Assembly: GCA_963792205.1 (NCBI GenBank)
Contig: CAWBVI010000004.1
Location: 434,001 to 498,000 of the forward strand
From: DATDAH01 sp963792205
Lineage (GTDB): Bacteria > Actinomycetota > Acidimicrobiia > Acidimicrobiales > DATDAH01
DNA: 64,000 bases
Direction of reading: 5' to 3'
Shown here: one piece after another, positions 8,686 through 17,891 of the stretch
How positions within the stretch are numbered: the first letter of the stretch is position 1
How the letters are laid out: each line of letters opens with the position of its first letter
The notes under the pieces: generated by a model
What the model saw: the letters and a program-made list of their open reading frames with translations, nothing else
Databases searched by the model: none
What the model was told of the DNA's origin: nothing
Position numbers and translations under genes: made by a program

Positions 8686-9452
8686 TCGATCGCCACCACC
8701 AGGCGGTAGCCGAGGTCGAGGCTGTCGGCGTCGAGCAGGTCCCCGTAGCGCCGGTGCCATGCGCCGGAGCGGAGGTCGGCCTCGAGGCGGGCCAGCCCCT
8801 CCCGGTAGTGCTCGACCTCGGCCAGGGCGAAGGCGGAGATCGCCGACCGGATCCGCTCGTCCAGGTAGAGCGACGGGCGGCGCCAGTAGGCCCCGAAGAA
8901 GCCGTCGGTGCAGTCGTGGGGCACGGCGACCGGCACCACGACGTCGGCCCCGATCAGCTCGGCCACGTGGTCGACCGGCACCGAGAGGTCCCGTCCCTGT
9001 CGGGCGATCTCGGGCAGGTAGTCCCGCAGGAGCCAGAAGTCGCTCTCGAAGGCCGGTTGGTCCCACGTCAGCACGACCCGGCGGCACACGCCCACCCGGT
9101 TCATCTCGGCCAGGCCGGCCGCCCGCCGGTCCCAGTGGTGGACCGTGAGGATCGCCATGGCGGCGTCGAAGCTGTCGTCGGGGAAGGGCAGGCGCTCGGC
9201 CGGCGCCTGGACCACCGGTCCCATGGCCGTCGGCCGCTGGGCGATCATCGCCCGTGACGGCTCGACGGCGACCACGTCGCGGTCGGCCGGCTCGTAGGAG
9301 CCGGCGCCGGCTCCGACGTTGAGGATGCGCCGGCAGTCGCCGAGGGCCTCGTGGATGCCGGCCGCGATGCGGCGGTCGGGCCGGCGCAGGCTCGAATAGC
9401 CGACGCCGATCACGTCATAGGGCGTGACCCCCGGCCCCCCCGACCGCAGCAT
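8682..9452 (-). CDS. SAM-dependent methyltransferase (class I)
   Basis: 256-residue Rossmann-fold methyltransferase. The SAM-binding motif is RILNVGAGAGSYEP, followed by DVVAVEPSRAMI and the motif IV region SFDAAMAILTVHHW, the pattern of the UbiE/methyltransferase-11 group. Substrate unknown. The ATG at 9452 is supported by a TACGCT -10 box (complement of 9461-9466) ending 8 nt upstream. Repeat element E1 lies further upstream between this gene and the dehydrogenase at 9568. Confidence 0.82.
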   Translation of the reverse strand: MLRSGGPGVTPYDVIGVGYSSLRRPDRRIAAGIHEALGDCRRILNVGAGAGSYEPADRDVVAVEPSRAMIAQRPTAMGPVVQAPAERLPFPDDSFDAAMAILTVHHWDRRAAGLAEMNRVGVCRRVVLTWDQPAFESDFWLLRDYLPEIARQGRDLSVPVDHVAELIGADVVVPVAVPHDCTDGFFGAYWRRPSLYLDERIRSAISAFALAEVEHYREGLARLEADLRSGAWHRRYGDLLDADSLDLGYRLVVAID

Positions 9453-9507
9453 GCGCCGAGAGCGTACGTCTTCGCCACAGAGCGTGCTGAATCGATCGTG
9501 ACGATCC

Positions 9508-9559
9508 GTTCTGGTTGCTCCCGGGTCCTCACCCCCGGAGTCAGCACCGCAACCAGAAC
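9508..9559. repeat. Palindromic element E1 (TTGC subtype)
   Basis: 52-bp palindrome with outer arms GTTCTGGTTGC and GCAACCAGAAC, an inner CCGGG/CCCGG hairpin and conserved family termini GTTCTGG/CCAGAAC. It starts 9 nt beyond the stop of the acyl-CoA dehydrogenase and sits upstream of the methyltransferase promoter. It could act as a terminator, but the termini are shared with eight other elements. Confidence 0.75.
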
Positions 9560-9567
9560 CAGGCTCG

Positions 9568-10662
9568 TCAGGCCGTGGCGAGGATGGTGTCGGCGAGGCG
9601 GGTCTGATGCCAGGTGCCGGAGCCGAGGAGCAGGTCGTCCTGCTTGGCCCGGCGGTAGTGGAGGTGGGCGTCGCAGTCCCAGGTGAAGCCCACGCCGCCG
9701 TGGATCTGGATGGACTCGGCGCACACGGCGTTGGCCGCCTCGGTGACGAAGCCCTTCGCCATGGCGACGGCCTCGGCCCGCCGGGGCTCGTCGACGTCCG
9801 ACGTCCAGGCCGCGTAGTGCGTGCCCACCCGGGTCAGCTCGATGGCGTGGAGCATGTCGACGGCCTTGTGCTTGATCACCTGGAAGGTGGCGATCGGCCG
9901 GTCGAACTGGACCCGCACCTTGGCGTACTCGACGGCGAGGTGATGGGCCTGCTCCATGACCCCGAGCAGGTCGCAGCACAGGGCCACGTTGGCGTCGTCG
10001 ACGATGCGGCGCCAGACCGCGGTGTGGTCGGCATCGCCGCCGACCGGCTCCACCACGCGGCCGTCGAGGTCGAGGCGGGCGACCCGCCGGGTGTGGTCCC
10101 ACGTGGGGACCGGCTCGCCCTGCGGGGCCTCGAGCAGGAAGGTGCCGAGGCCCTCCTGGGTGCGGGCCGGGATCAGCACCCAGTCGGCCGACGCCCCGTC
10201 GAGCACCACGGGCTTGAGCCCGTGGAGCCGCCATTGGCCGCCCTTGCGCTTGGCCCGGGTCCGGACGCGGTCGACCGGGTCACCGTGGCCCAGCTCGTCG
10301 ACGGCGACGGTGCCCCGGGTCGCCCCCGCGGCCAGCGACCGCAGCTGGTCGTCGAGGCCGAGGCGGCGGGCGGCGATGGTGGCGAAGACGGCCGACGACA
10401 GGTACGGGCCGGGGAACGGGACCCGCCCCATCTCCTCGAGGACGACGGCCAGGTCGACGAGGCCGAGGCCCAGCCCCCCGAGCTCCTCGGGGACGAGCAG
10501 GCCGGTCCAGCCGAGCTCGACCAACTGGTTCCAGACGGCATCCGAGGTGGCCACCTCGTCCTCGAGCATCGCCCGCACGTAGGCGGTCGGGCTCTCGTTG
10601 GCCAGGAACGACCGGACGGCCTCGCGCAGCGCCTCCTGCTCGTCGCTGAACGTGAACTCCAT
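9568..10662 (-). CDS. Acyl-CoA dehydrogenase, small-subunit type
   Basis: 364-residue acyl-CoA dehydrogenase. ATG at 10662 (MEFTFSDEQEALREAVR) is preceded by a GGAGGGG ribosome site, which fixes the start; open frame upstream is spurious. Domains: N-terminal helical, central beta, C-terminal helical with KVRVQFDRPIATFQVIKHK and IHGGVGFTWDCDAHLHYRR. It is divergent from another dehydrogenase, with an operator palindrome between them, so a heteromeric pair under one regulator is likely. Alpha,beta-desaturation of an unknown acyl-CoA is inferred. Confidence 0.87.
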   Translation of the reverse strand: MEFTFSDEQEALREAVRSFLANESPTAYVRAMLEDEVATSDAVWNQLVELGWTGLLVPEELGGLGLGLVDLAVVLEEMGRVPFPGPYLSSAVFATIAARRLGLDDQLRSLAAGATRGTVAVDELGHGDPVDRVRTRAKRKGGQWRLHGLKPVVLDGASADWVLIPARTQEGLGTFLLEAPQGEPVPTWDHTRRVARLDLDGRVVEPVGGDADHTAVWRRIVDDANVALCCDLLGVMEQAHHLAVEYAKVRVQFDRPIATFQVIKHKAVDMLHAIELTRVGTHYAAWTSDVDEPRRAEAVAMAKGFVTEAANAVCAESIQIHGGVGFTWDCDAHLHYRRAKQDDLLLGSGTWHQTRLADTILATA

Positions 10663-10682
10663 GCCGTTGGCCCCTCCGGAAG

Positions 10683-10698
10683 CTGACACCGGCGTCAG
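10683..10698. promoter_or_regulatory. Operator palindrome CTGAC-N6-GTCAG, site 1
   Basis: CTGACACCGGCGTCAG lies between two divergent acyl-CoA dehydrogenase genes. It is next to the rightward -10 box (TAACGT 10709-10714) and within the probable leader of the leftward gene. The same 16-bp design occurs at 15697, 20397 and 50262. A TetR-family repressor is the likely ligand (inference). Confidence 0.6.
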
Positions 10699-10708
10699 GT
10701 ACGGACAG

Positions 10709-10721
10709 TAACGTTCGCCCC
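10709..10721 (+). promoter_or_regulatory. Leaderless promoter for dehydrogenase gene
   Basis: TAACGT (10709-10714) lies 7 nt before the GTG at 10722. The opposing -10 box TACTGT (complement of 10706-10711) overlaps it, so the two divergent promoters share bases and flank operator site 1. Confidence 0.5.
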
Positions 10722-11947
10722 GTGGACTTCGCCTACACGGCCGAGGACGAGGCCTTCCGGACGAGCTCCGCGAGTGGCTCGACGAGCACCTGCCCAAGTT
10801 CCTGGCCGAGTGGAGCGACGAGGACGCCCAGACCGAGGACACCACGGGCAGTCACGACTACGGCGGGATCATGCGCTCGATGGAGCGGCGCCGGGCCTGG
10901 CAGCGCACCCTGAACGAGGGCCGGTGGGCGGCCATCAACTGGCCGACCGAGTGGGGCGGCCGCGACGCCACCGTCACGCAGAACGTCATCTACTCCGAGG
11001 AGATGGCCAAGGCCCGCACGCCGGGCATCTACAACGCCAACGGGCTCTGGCAGATCGGGCCGATGATCATCCGCTGGGGCACCGACGAGCAGAAGAACAC
11101 CTGGATCCCCAACATCCTCAACGCCGACGACCACTGGTGCCAGGGCTTCAGCGAGCCCGAGGCGGGCAGCGACCTCGCCAACCTCCGCACCACGGCCGTG
11201 CTCGACGGCGACGACTACGTCCTCAACGGCCAGAAGATCTGGATCTCGACCGCCCACATCGCCAAGTGGGGCCTGTTCCTCGTCCGCACCGACCCCGACG
11301 CCATCGCCGAGAAGCGCAAGCACGAGGGCATCACCGCCCTGATCGTCGACATGGAGGCCGACGGCATCGAGTGCCGGCCGCTCCGCGACATCACCGGCGA
11401 GGAGATGTTCAACGAGGTGTTCTTCACCGACGCCCGGGTCCCCGCGGCCTACCGCCTCGGCGACGAGGGCGAGGGCTGGCAGGTGGCCATGGGCACGCTC
11501 GGCCGCGAGCGGGTGGGCACCGCGGGCCTGGCCATCACCATGCGGGCCGACCTCGACGCCATGGTCAACCTGGCCCGGGCCGAGAACCCCGACGCCCTCG
11601 ACGACCCCGCGCTGCGGGCCCGCATCGCCACGGCCCACACCCACATCGAGTACACCCGGCTGCTCAACTACCGGGCCCTCTCCAAGGTCCTCAAGGGCGA
11701 GAAGAACTGGCCCGAGGTGCCGCTGGCCAAGCTCCAGTGGAGCCACCTGGCCCAGACCCTGGCCGAGCTGGCGGTCGACCTGCTCGGCCCGGCCGGGATG
11801 CTCGAGAAGGGCGGGCCCGACGCCGTCGACGGCGGCTCGTGGAACCGGCTCTACGTGTTCCAGCGCTACACGTCGATCGGCGCCGGCACCACCGAGGTGC
11901 AGAAGAACATCCTCGCCGACCGCGCCATCCGCATGCCCAAGAAGTAG
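10722..11947 (+). pseudogene. Acyl-CoA dehydrogenase, large-subunit type, frameshifted
   Basis: Full-length dehydrogenase coding potential of about 408 residues with one frame change. GTG 10722 begins VDFAYTAEDEAFR. At about 10761 (cggacgag) the frame must change to continue ELREWLDEHLPKFLAEW; a missing G (cgggacgag expected) explains it. Beyond that the sequence is intact: SEPEAGSDLANL, FNEVFFTDARVP, SIGAGTTEVQKNILADRAI. Uniform coding quality suggests a recent indel or base-calling error rather than old decay. Likely partner of the divergent dehydrogenase at 9568. Confidence 0.8.
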
Positions 11948-11979
11948 GAACTCCCACACCGGCGCCGCGGGCCGCGCCC

Positions 11980-11993
11980 TACCGTTCGTCGCC
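11980..11993 (+). promoter_or_regulatory. Leaderless promoter for rsgA
   Basis: TACCGT (11980-11985) lies 8 nt before the GTG at 11994, with no ribosome site between them. Confidence 0.45.
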
Positions 11994-12947
11994 GTGGAGC
12001 AGCAGGGGCGCATCACCCGGATCGACCGGGGCTGGGCCCAGGTGGCTGTGGGTGACGAGACCCATTCGGTGGTCGACACCGGCGCCGAGGACCTGACCGT
12101 CGGCGACCGGGTGCGCTTCGACGGCGAGGCGCTCGTCGAGCTCCTCCCCCGGACATCGCTCCTCACCCGCATGGGCAACGACGGGGTGGCGCAGTCGATC
12201 GCGGCCAACGTCGACGTCGTGGTCATCGTCGCGGGACTCGATCGGCCGGTGAAGCCGGGCCGGCTGCTCCGGGCGTCGACCCAGGCGTGGGAGGCCGGTT
12301 CCACGCCGCTCATCGTGCTGACCAAGGCCGATCTCGAGGACGCCGAGCCGGTCATCGCCGACCTGGCGATCCAGGTGATGGGTGTCGACGCCCTCGCCGT
12401 GAGCTCGGTCACCGGCGACGGCATCGACGACCTCCTCGACCGCATGGCCGGGCGCACCGCGGTGCTCATCGGCGAATCCGGCGCGGGCAAGTCGAGCCTG
12501 ATCAACGCGCTGACCGAGGCCGATGAGCTGGTGGGCGACGTCCGGGAGGGCGACGCCAAGGGTCGCCACACCACCACCTGGCGCCAACTCGTCGACCTGC
12601 CTGGAGGCGGGGCGCTGATCGACACCCCAGGTGTGCGCTCGCTCGGGCTGTGGGCGGACACCGAGTCGGTCGAGGCCGCCTTCTCGGACATCGCCGAGCT
12701 GGCCGAAGACTGCCGCTTCCGGGACTGCGCCCACGAGTCCGAACCGGGTTGCGCGGTCCGCGCCGCGGTGGAGGCGGGCGCCCTGCCCGAAGAGCGCTTC
12801 GCCCAGTACCACGCCCTGCGAGCCGAGGCCGCCTCCCTCGACCGCCGTACTGACCCCGCCGTCCAGCGCCGCCTCGGCAAGCAGTTCGGCAAGATGCACA
12901 AGGAGGCCAAGGCCGAACGACGCCGCAAGGGCGACGACTCGGCCTGA
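11994..12947 (+). CDS. rsgA: Small ribosomal subunit maturation GTPase RsgA
   Basis: 317-residue circularly permuted GTPase that acts late in 30S subunit maturation. Domain order: N-terminal OB-fold (QGRITRIDRGWAQVAVGDE), then permuted G motifs G4 (LTKADL), G1 (GESGAGKSSLINAL), G2 (KGRHTTT) and G3 (DTPGVRSLGL), then the C-terminal zinc knuckle with CRFRDCAHESEPGC. Length and motif order match the family. It is the one clear housekeeping gene in this part and stands alone, convergent with a lipoprotein esterase gene. Confidence 0.95.
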   Translation: MEQQGRITRIDRGWAQVAVGDETHSVVDTGAEDLTVGDRVRFDGEALVELLPRTSLLTRMGNDGVAQSIAANVDVVVIVAGLDRPVKPGRLLRASTQAWEAGSTPLIVLTKADLEDAEPVIADLAIQVMGVDALAVSSVTGDGIDDLLDRMAGRTAVLIGESGAGKSSLINALTEADELVGDVREGDAKGRHTTTWRQLVDLPGGGALIDTPGVRSLGLWADTESVEAAFSDIAELAEDCRFRDCAHESEPGCAVRAAVEAGALPEERFAQYHALRAEAASLDRRTDPAVQRRLGKQFGKMHKEAKAERRRKGDDSA

Positions 12948-12966
12948 CGCCGCCGCGAATCCTGCC

Positions 12967-13836
12967 TCAGGACCGGGTCGACAGGCGCACGCCCGGTTGC
13001 TCCCCCGCCGTGGTCAGGTCGGCCAGCCCGCCCAGAGGGTCGTCCCCGACGGTCGCGGTGAGGAAGGCCAGGGTCGCGTCCCGCACGGCCGGGAAGGTGT
13101 CGGCGCCGGCACCGAGGTAGCCGCTGTGGTCACCGCCCTCGACCGTCAGCAGGTAGGACGAGCTCCCCACGGACCTGAGCGCCTCCAGGCTGTGGCCGTA
13201 CGGGACCACGTCGTCGGCGTCGCCGTGCACGAGCAGGACGGGCACGGCCCCGCTCTGGTAGTTCCCGTCGGGGAACCCGGCGAGTCGACCGGCGAAGGCG
13301 ATCACGGCGTCCACCCGCTGGTCGTCGCAACAGGTGTTGAACGCCGTGGCCAGGGCCGTCATCGCCCCGAGGCTGTGCCCGGCGACCAGGATCTTCTCGG
13401 GATCGGCGGCCGCGATGGCCTGTGGCCCGGTGGTCACGGCGTCGATGACCTGTCGCACCCGCCCCGGCTGGAACGGCAGGGAGAACAGCGCGGTGAAGCC
13501 GGCGTCGTCGACGCTGCCGGGGATGGCGGGGGCGACGACGACGTGGCCGGCGGCGGCCAAGGGCTCGAGGAACGGCCGGTAGAGCTCGGGCGGGGCGCCG
13601 GCGCCGTGGACGAACACCACGAGCGGCCACGGCCCCGAGTCGACGGGTCGGACCACGAGGGTGCGGAGCCCGGCGAACGGCCGCTCTTCGGACCGGATCC
13701 GCTCGCCGGGGTCGAACGGCACCGTGGTCTCGGTCGTCGGGGGTGCCGCGACGCCACCATCGTCATCGCCGCAGGCCAGGGGCACGAGGGCGAGCACCAG
13801 CACCAAGCCGATGGCCCTCGGGCGCCGCCCGTCCAT
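12967..13836 (-). CDS. Lipoprotein alpha/beta hydrolase
   Basis: 289-residue secreted, lipid-anchored serine hydrolase. Signal peptide with lipobox VPLAC (Cys about residue 22), then a Thr/Pro-rich linker. Catalytic triad candidates: Ser in AGHSLGAMTA, Asp in HGDADDVVP, His in EGGDHSGY. The oxyanion loop FVHGAGA and overall pattern resemble the dienelactone hydrolase/PAF-acetylhydrolase/polyester hydrolase group. It is 4 nt downstream of the thiolase gene on the same strand, so probably co-transcribed. Substrate unknown. Confidence 0.8.
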   Translation of the reverse strand: MDGRRPRAIGLVLVLALVPLACGDDDGGVAAPPTTETTVPFDPGERIRSEERPFAGLRTLVVRPVDSGPWPLVVFVHGAGAPPELYRPFLEPLAAAGHVVVAPAIPGSVDDAGFTALFSLPFQPGRVRQVIDAVTTGPQAIAAADPEKILVAGHSLGAMTALATAFNTCCDDQRVDAVIAFAGRLAGFPDGNYQSGAVPVLLVHGDADDVVPYGHSLEALRSVGSSSYLLTVEGGDHSGYLGAGADTFPAVRDATLAFLTATVGDDPLGGLADLTTAGEQPGVRLSTRS

Positions 13837-13840
13837 CGCC

Positions 13841-15031
13841 TCAGGTGACCCGTTCGATCACCGTGGCGTTGGCTTGGCCACCCCCCTCGCACATGGTCTG
13901 GAAGCCGTACCTGCCGCCCGTGGCCTCCAGATCGTTCAGCAGGGTGGTCATGATCCGCACGCCGCTGGCGCCCAGCGGATGGCCGATGGCGATGGCGCCG
14001 CCGCGGGGGTTGTAGCGGGCCGGGTCGGGCCCGAACTCGCGGGCCCACATCAGGGCGATGGCGGCGAAGGCCTCGTTGCACTCCATGGCGTCGAAGTCGT
14101 CGACGGTCAGCCCCGAGCGCTCGAGCAGCTTCCTGGTGGCCGGGACCGGGGCCGACAGCACCAGCCACGGATCCTCGGCCGCGACCGTGAAGTGGCGGAA
14201 GACCGCCCGGTACGGCAGGCCGAGCGCCTCGGCGGTCGAGCGCTCCGTGATCAGCATGGCGGCGGCGCCGTCCGAGGTCTGCGAGGCGTTGCCGGCGGTG
14301 ATGTCGGGCGCGATCTGCGGGTCCCAGGAGGCCGCGCTGGGCAACCCGGCCAGGGTCTCCACCGTGGTCTCGGGCCGGATGCCCTGGTCCCGCTCGAGCT
14401 GCTCGCCGGTCTCCCGGCCCTCGTCGTCCTTGAGGGGGACGGGCACGACCTCCCGGTCGAAGTGGCCGTTCTCCCAGTTCTCGTGCGCCCGGCGGTGCGA
14501 CTCGACCGAGTAGGCGTCCATGTCCTCGCGGGTGATGCCGTAGCGCTCGGCCAGGATCTGGCTGACCTCGAACTGGGTCGGGTGGAACCGGCCGCCGACC
14601 GCCTCGATCCACTGGCCGGAGAAGGGACCGTCACCGCCGCTGGCGTTGGAGCCCATCGGCGAGCGGGTCATCGACTCGACCCCACAGGCGATGGCCAGGT
14701 CGTAGGCCCCGGCGATGACCCCTTGGGCGACGAAGTGCACGGCCTGCTGGGACGAGCCGCACTGGCGGTCGACGGAGGTGGCGGGCACGTGCCAGGGCAG
14801 CCCGGCGGCGACCCACGCGTTGCGGGCGACGTTGTTGGACTGCTCGCCGACCTGGTTGACGCAGCCCCCGACGACGTCGTCGACCCGGCCGGGGTCGATG
14901 CCGGTGCGGTCGACCAGGGCGTTCAGGGTGAAGCCGAGCAGGTCGGCCGGATGCCACGTCGACAGCGCCCCCTTGCGCTTGCCGATGGGGGTGCGGATCG
15001 TGTCCACGATCACGGCTTCCCGGGGGGCCAT
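13841..15031 (-). CDS. Thiolase (acetyl-CoA acyltransferase, FadA-like)
   Basis: 396-residue classical thiolase for the last step of beta-oxidation. All three catalytic regions are intact: nucleophile Cys in VDRQCGSSQQA, His in AIGHPLGASG, second Cys in CEGGGQAN. The pattern resembles actinobacterial steroid thiolases of the FadA5/FadA6 kind, but the substrate cannot be read from sequence. ATG 15031 follows a TAACTT -10 box (complement of 15038-15043) by 6 nt, a leaderless layout. The hydrolase gene follows in the same operon. Confidence 0.9.
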   Translation of the reverse strand: MAPREAVIVDTIRTPIGKRKGALSTWHPADLLGFTLNALVDRTGIDPGRVDDVVGGCVNQVGEQSNNVARNAWVAAGLPWHVPATSVDRQCGSSQQAVHFVAQGVIAGAYDLAIACGVESMTRSPMGSNASGGDGPFSGQWIEAVGGRFHPTQFEVSQILAERYGITREDMDAYSVESHRRAHENWENGHFDREVVPVPLKDDEGRETGEQLERDQGIRPETTVETLAGLPSAASWDPQIAPDITAGNASQTSDGAAAMLITERSTAEALGLPYRAVFRHFTVAAEDPWLVLSAPVPATRKLLERSGLTVDDFDAMECNEAFAAIALMWAREFGPDPARYNPRGGAIAIGHPLGASGVRIMTTLLNDLEATGGRYGFQTMCEGGGQANATVIERVT

Positions 15032-15116
15032 GGCGAAAAGTTACTCACGGACTGCCGGTCACCCGTCCGCGGGGACTTGACCGGCCCGGGCGACACGTTC
15101 GCCTTCGGGTGATCGA

Positions 15117-15662
15117 TCAGCCCCCGGCCGCGAAGATCGGTGGCGTGACGCCCCGGTCGTAGACCAGCCGACCGCTGGTCACCCGGGCCGAGGGCGAGGG
15201 CCGGTGCGGGTCCCGCTCACCGTCGTGGCCGAGGTGCTCGACCTCGGCCGTCCGGAGCAGCACCAGGGCGTCGGCCACGAGGCGGCGGTGGCACTGGCGC
15301 CAGTCCCGCTCGGCGCACATGACCGCGACATGGCGCTCCTGGCCACCGGCGCAGACGTGGTCCAGGCCCGTGGCGAAGGCCCACGTCGCCATGTGGTCGG
15401 CGTACCCCCGCAACGGCTCGTCGAGGGCGTGGTTCGGCGAGGCGGGGACGGCATCCCGGTGGCCCCCGAGGATCTCGTGCCACTCGTAGGCCACGCCGTG
15501 CTCGGGCAGCCAGCGCTCCATGTCGGCCCGGTTGAACTGGGGGTGGCGCCGGCTGGCGGGATGGCGGCGGATGTCGACCACCACGTCGATGCCGGCGTCG
15601 GTGACCAGCACGCCGAACTGGTCCTCGGAGAGGGCTCCGTGACCGACGGTGATGATCGCCAC
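15117..15662 (-). CDS. DUF488 family protein
   Basis: 181-residue DUF488 protein; the biochemical role of the family is not settled. Typical features: IITVGHGALSEDQFGVLV at the N-terminus, VVDIRRHPASRRHPQF, and the Cys-containing CAERDWRQCHRRLVAD. Two GTG codons (15664 and 15662) overlap a GGAGGT sequence; only 15662 gives the conserved MAIITVGHG start. Divergent from the ADP-forming synthetase with an operator palindrome in between. Confidence 0.8.
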   Translation of the reverse strand: MAIITVGHGALSEDQFGVLVTDAGIDVVVDIRRHPASRRHPQFNRADMERWLPEHGVAYEWHEILGGHRDAVPASPNHALDEPLRGYADHMATWAFATGLDHVCAGGQERHVAVMCAERDWRQCHRRLVADALVLLRTAEVEHLGHDGERDPHRPSPSARVTSGRLVYDRGVTPPIFAAGG

Positions 15663-15694
15663 ACCTCCTTCTACCGCCTCCGACGGCCGCCGAG

Positions 15695-15714
15695 ACCTGA
15701 CGGAGGTGTCAGGT
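15695..15714. promoter_or_regulatory. Operator palindrome CTGAC-N6-GTCAG, site 2
   Basis: ACCTGAC, GGAGGT, GTCAGGT form a perfect 7+7 bp inverted repeat whose last base is the first T of the TAGGGT -10 box (15714-15719) of the ADP-forming synthetase. Binding here would block the promoter. It is the strongest copy of the shared motif. Confidence 0.68.
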
Positions 15715-15727
15715 AGGGTCGGCCGCC
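15714..15727 (+). promoter_or_regulatory. Leaderless promoter for ADP-forming synthetase
   Basis: TAGGGT (15714-15719) ends 8 nt before the GTG at 15728. It overlaps operator site 2. Confidence 0.55.
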
Positions 15728-17891
15728 GTGACGGGGGGCGTGCCGGTGGACGTGACGGGACGCCCGACCGCCCTCCGGGAGCTCGACCTGACGGCGTTCT
15801 TCTCGCCCCGGACGGTGGCGGTCATCGGGGCCTCGGACCGTCCGGGGCGGCCCAACACCCCCATGACCCAGCGGCTCCTGGCCTGGGCCGACGAGCACGG
15901 GGCGACGGTCCACCTCGTCAACCCCAACCGGGACGTGGTCGACGGCCGGCCGTGCCTGTCGTCGATCGCGGAGGTGCCCGGCGAGCTCGACCTCGCGGTC
16001 ATCCTGGTCGGCGACGCCGTCGAGGCCTACCGGGACGTGCTGACGAAGCAGCCCCGGTTCGCGGTGATCTTCTCGGCCGGTTTCGCCGAGGCCGGAGCTG
16101 CCGGTGCCCGGCGTCAGCAGGAGTTGGCGCGACTGGTGGCGTCGTCCCCCACCCACCTGCTCGGGCCCAACACGAACCTGAACGCGTTCGAGTCCTTCAC
16201 CCCGGGCAACCCCGGCCGGGCGGTCGCCCTCATCACCCAGAGCGGGCACCAGGGGCGGCCGGTGTTCCAGGCCCAGGAGCTCGGGCTGCGGGTCTCGGCC
16301 TGGGCCCCGACCGGCAACGAGGTCGACCTCGAGTTCGCCGACTTCGCCCGCTGGTTCGCCGACGACCCCGAGGTGGGCGTGATCGCGGCCTACATCGAGG
16401 GGTTCAAGGACGGCCGCACGCTGATGCTGGCCGCCGACCACGCCGCGCGGCAGGGCGTGCCGCTCGTGGTGGTGAAGGTGGGCAAGACCGACGAGGGGGC
16501 GTCGATGGCGCAGTCGCACACCGGTCACCTCACCGGGTCCGACGCCGTGACCTCCGCCGTCTTCCGCCAGTTCGGCGTGATCCGGGTGGACGGCCTCGAC
16601 GAGCTGCAGGACACGGCCACCCTGCTGTCCCGGGCCGCCCCGCCGACGACCGACGGGGTGGGCATCTACGCGATCTCCGGCGGCACCGGGGCCCATCTCG
16701 CCGACCTGGCCGCCGAGGCCGGGCTGCGCCTCCCCGAACTGACCAGCGCGACGCAGGCCGCGCTCCGGGAGTGGATCCCCGATTACCTGCGGGTGTCGAA
16801 CCCCGTCGACTGTGGCGGGGGGCCGTCGGCCGACTGGCGGGGACGGAAGATCCTCGACGCGCTGGTCGCCGACCCCCGGGTCGGTGTCCTGATCTGCCCG
16901 ATCACCGGGGCGCTGCCGACGCTGAGCCGTCCCCTGGCCGAGGACCTGGTGGCCGTGGCTCGGACCACGGACAAGCCCGTCGTGGTGATCTGGGGTTCGC
17001 CCCTCACCGACGACCCCGCCTACACCGACGTGCTGGTGCCGTCCGGCCTGCCGGTCTTCCGCACCTTCGCCAACTGCGTGGGCGCCGTGCGGGCCTACCT
17101 CGACCACCACGCCTTCGTCGCCCGCCACCGCTCCCCCTTCGCCCGCCCCGTCCGCCGCCGCGCCCCCGCCGCCCGCCAGGTCGCCCCCCTGCTCACCCCC
17201 CGTTCTGGGCATGCTCCTGCCTCACCCACGCGCGAGCGCCATGCCCAGAACCGGGTCGTGCTCTCGGAGTTCGAGTCGAAGGCGGTGCTGACGGCCTACG
17301 GCGTGCCCGTGACCGACGACCGGCTCTGCCATTCCCCGTCGGACGCGGTCAGGGCGGCCGGTGGGGCCGGGTATCCGGTCGTGATGAAGGCCTGCTCCGC
17401 CGACCTGGCCCACAAGAGCGAGCACGGCCTGGTCGTCACCGGCGTGGCGTCGGCCGCCGAGGTGCGCCGGACCTTCGCCCAACTGCTCGATCGGTCGCCG
17501 GTCGTGCCCGACGGCGTGCTGGTGTGCCCGACCGCGCCCCCGGGGGTCGAGTGCGTCATCGGGGTGTCGCAGGACCCGTTGTTCGGGCCGGTCGTGATGT
17601 TCGGGCTCGGCGGGGTCCTGGTCGAGGTGCTGGGCGACGTGACGTTCCGGGTGCCGCCGTTCGACCGGGCCGAAGCCGCCCGGATGGTCCGCGAGGTCCA
17701 GGGCTTCGCGCTCCTCACCGGCGTACGGGGCCAGCCGAAGGCCGACCTTCGGGCCCTGGTCGACGTGATCCTGCGGGTCCAGCGCCTGGCCGTCGACTTC
17801 GCCGACACGCCTGGTCGAGCTGGACGTCAACCCGCTCGTCGTCGGTCCCACCGGCGCCGTGGCCCTCGACGCCCTGGTCGTCACCCGATGA
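15728..17891 (+). pseudogene. ADP-forming acyl-CoA synthetase, with in-frame palindrome and late frameshift
   Basis: About 720-residue fused alpha-beta acyl-CoA synthetase (ADP-forming, acetate-CoA ligase type): acyl-CoA + ADP + Pi from acid, CoA and ATP. Order: CoA-binding domain (RTVAVIGASDRPGRPNTPM), ligase domain with phospho-His loop SHTGHLTGSDAV, then ATP-grasp half (SEFESKAVLTAYGVPVTDD; VMKACSADLAHKSEHGLV). Repeat E2 (17202-17251) is translated in frame in the interdomain linker as RSGHAPASPTRERHAQNR. Near 17810 one extra C breaks the frame; the restored end LVELDVNPLVVGPTG stops at 17891, overlapping the next ATG. Enzyme function is likely if the frameshift is an error. Confidence 0.82.
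17202..17251. repeat. Palindromic element E2 inside a coding region
   Basis: 50 bp, outer arms GTTCTGGGCATG/CATGCCCAGAAC (12 bp perfect). It lies in frame in the linker of the ADP-forming synthetase, read as CGT TCT GGG and onward without stops. Same subtype as E3, E4 and E5. Confidence 0.85.
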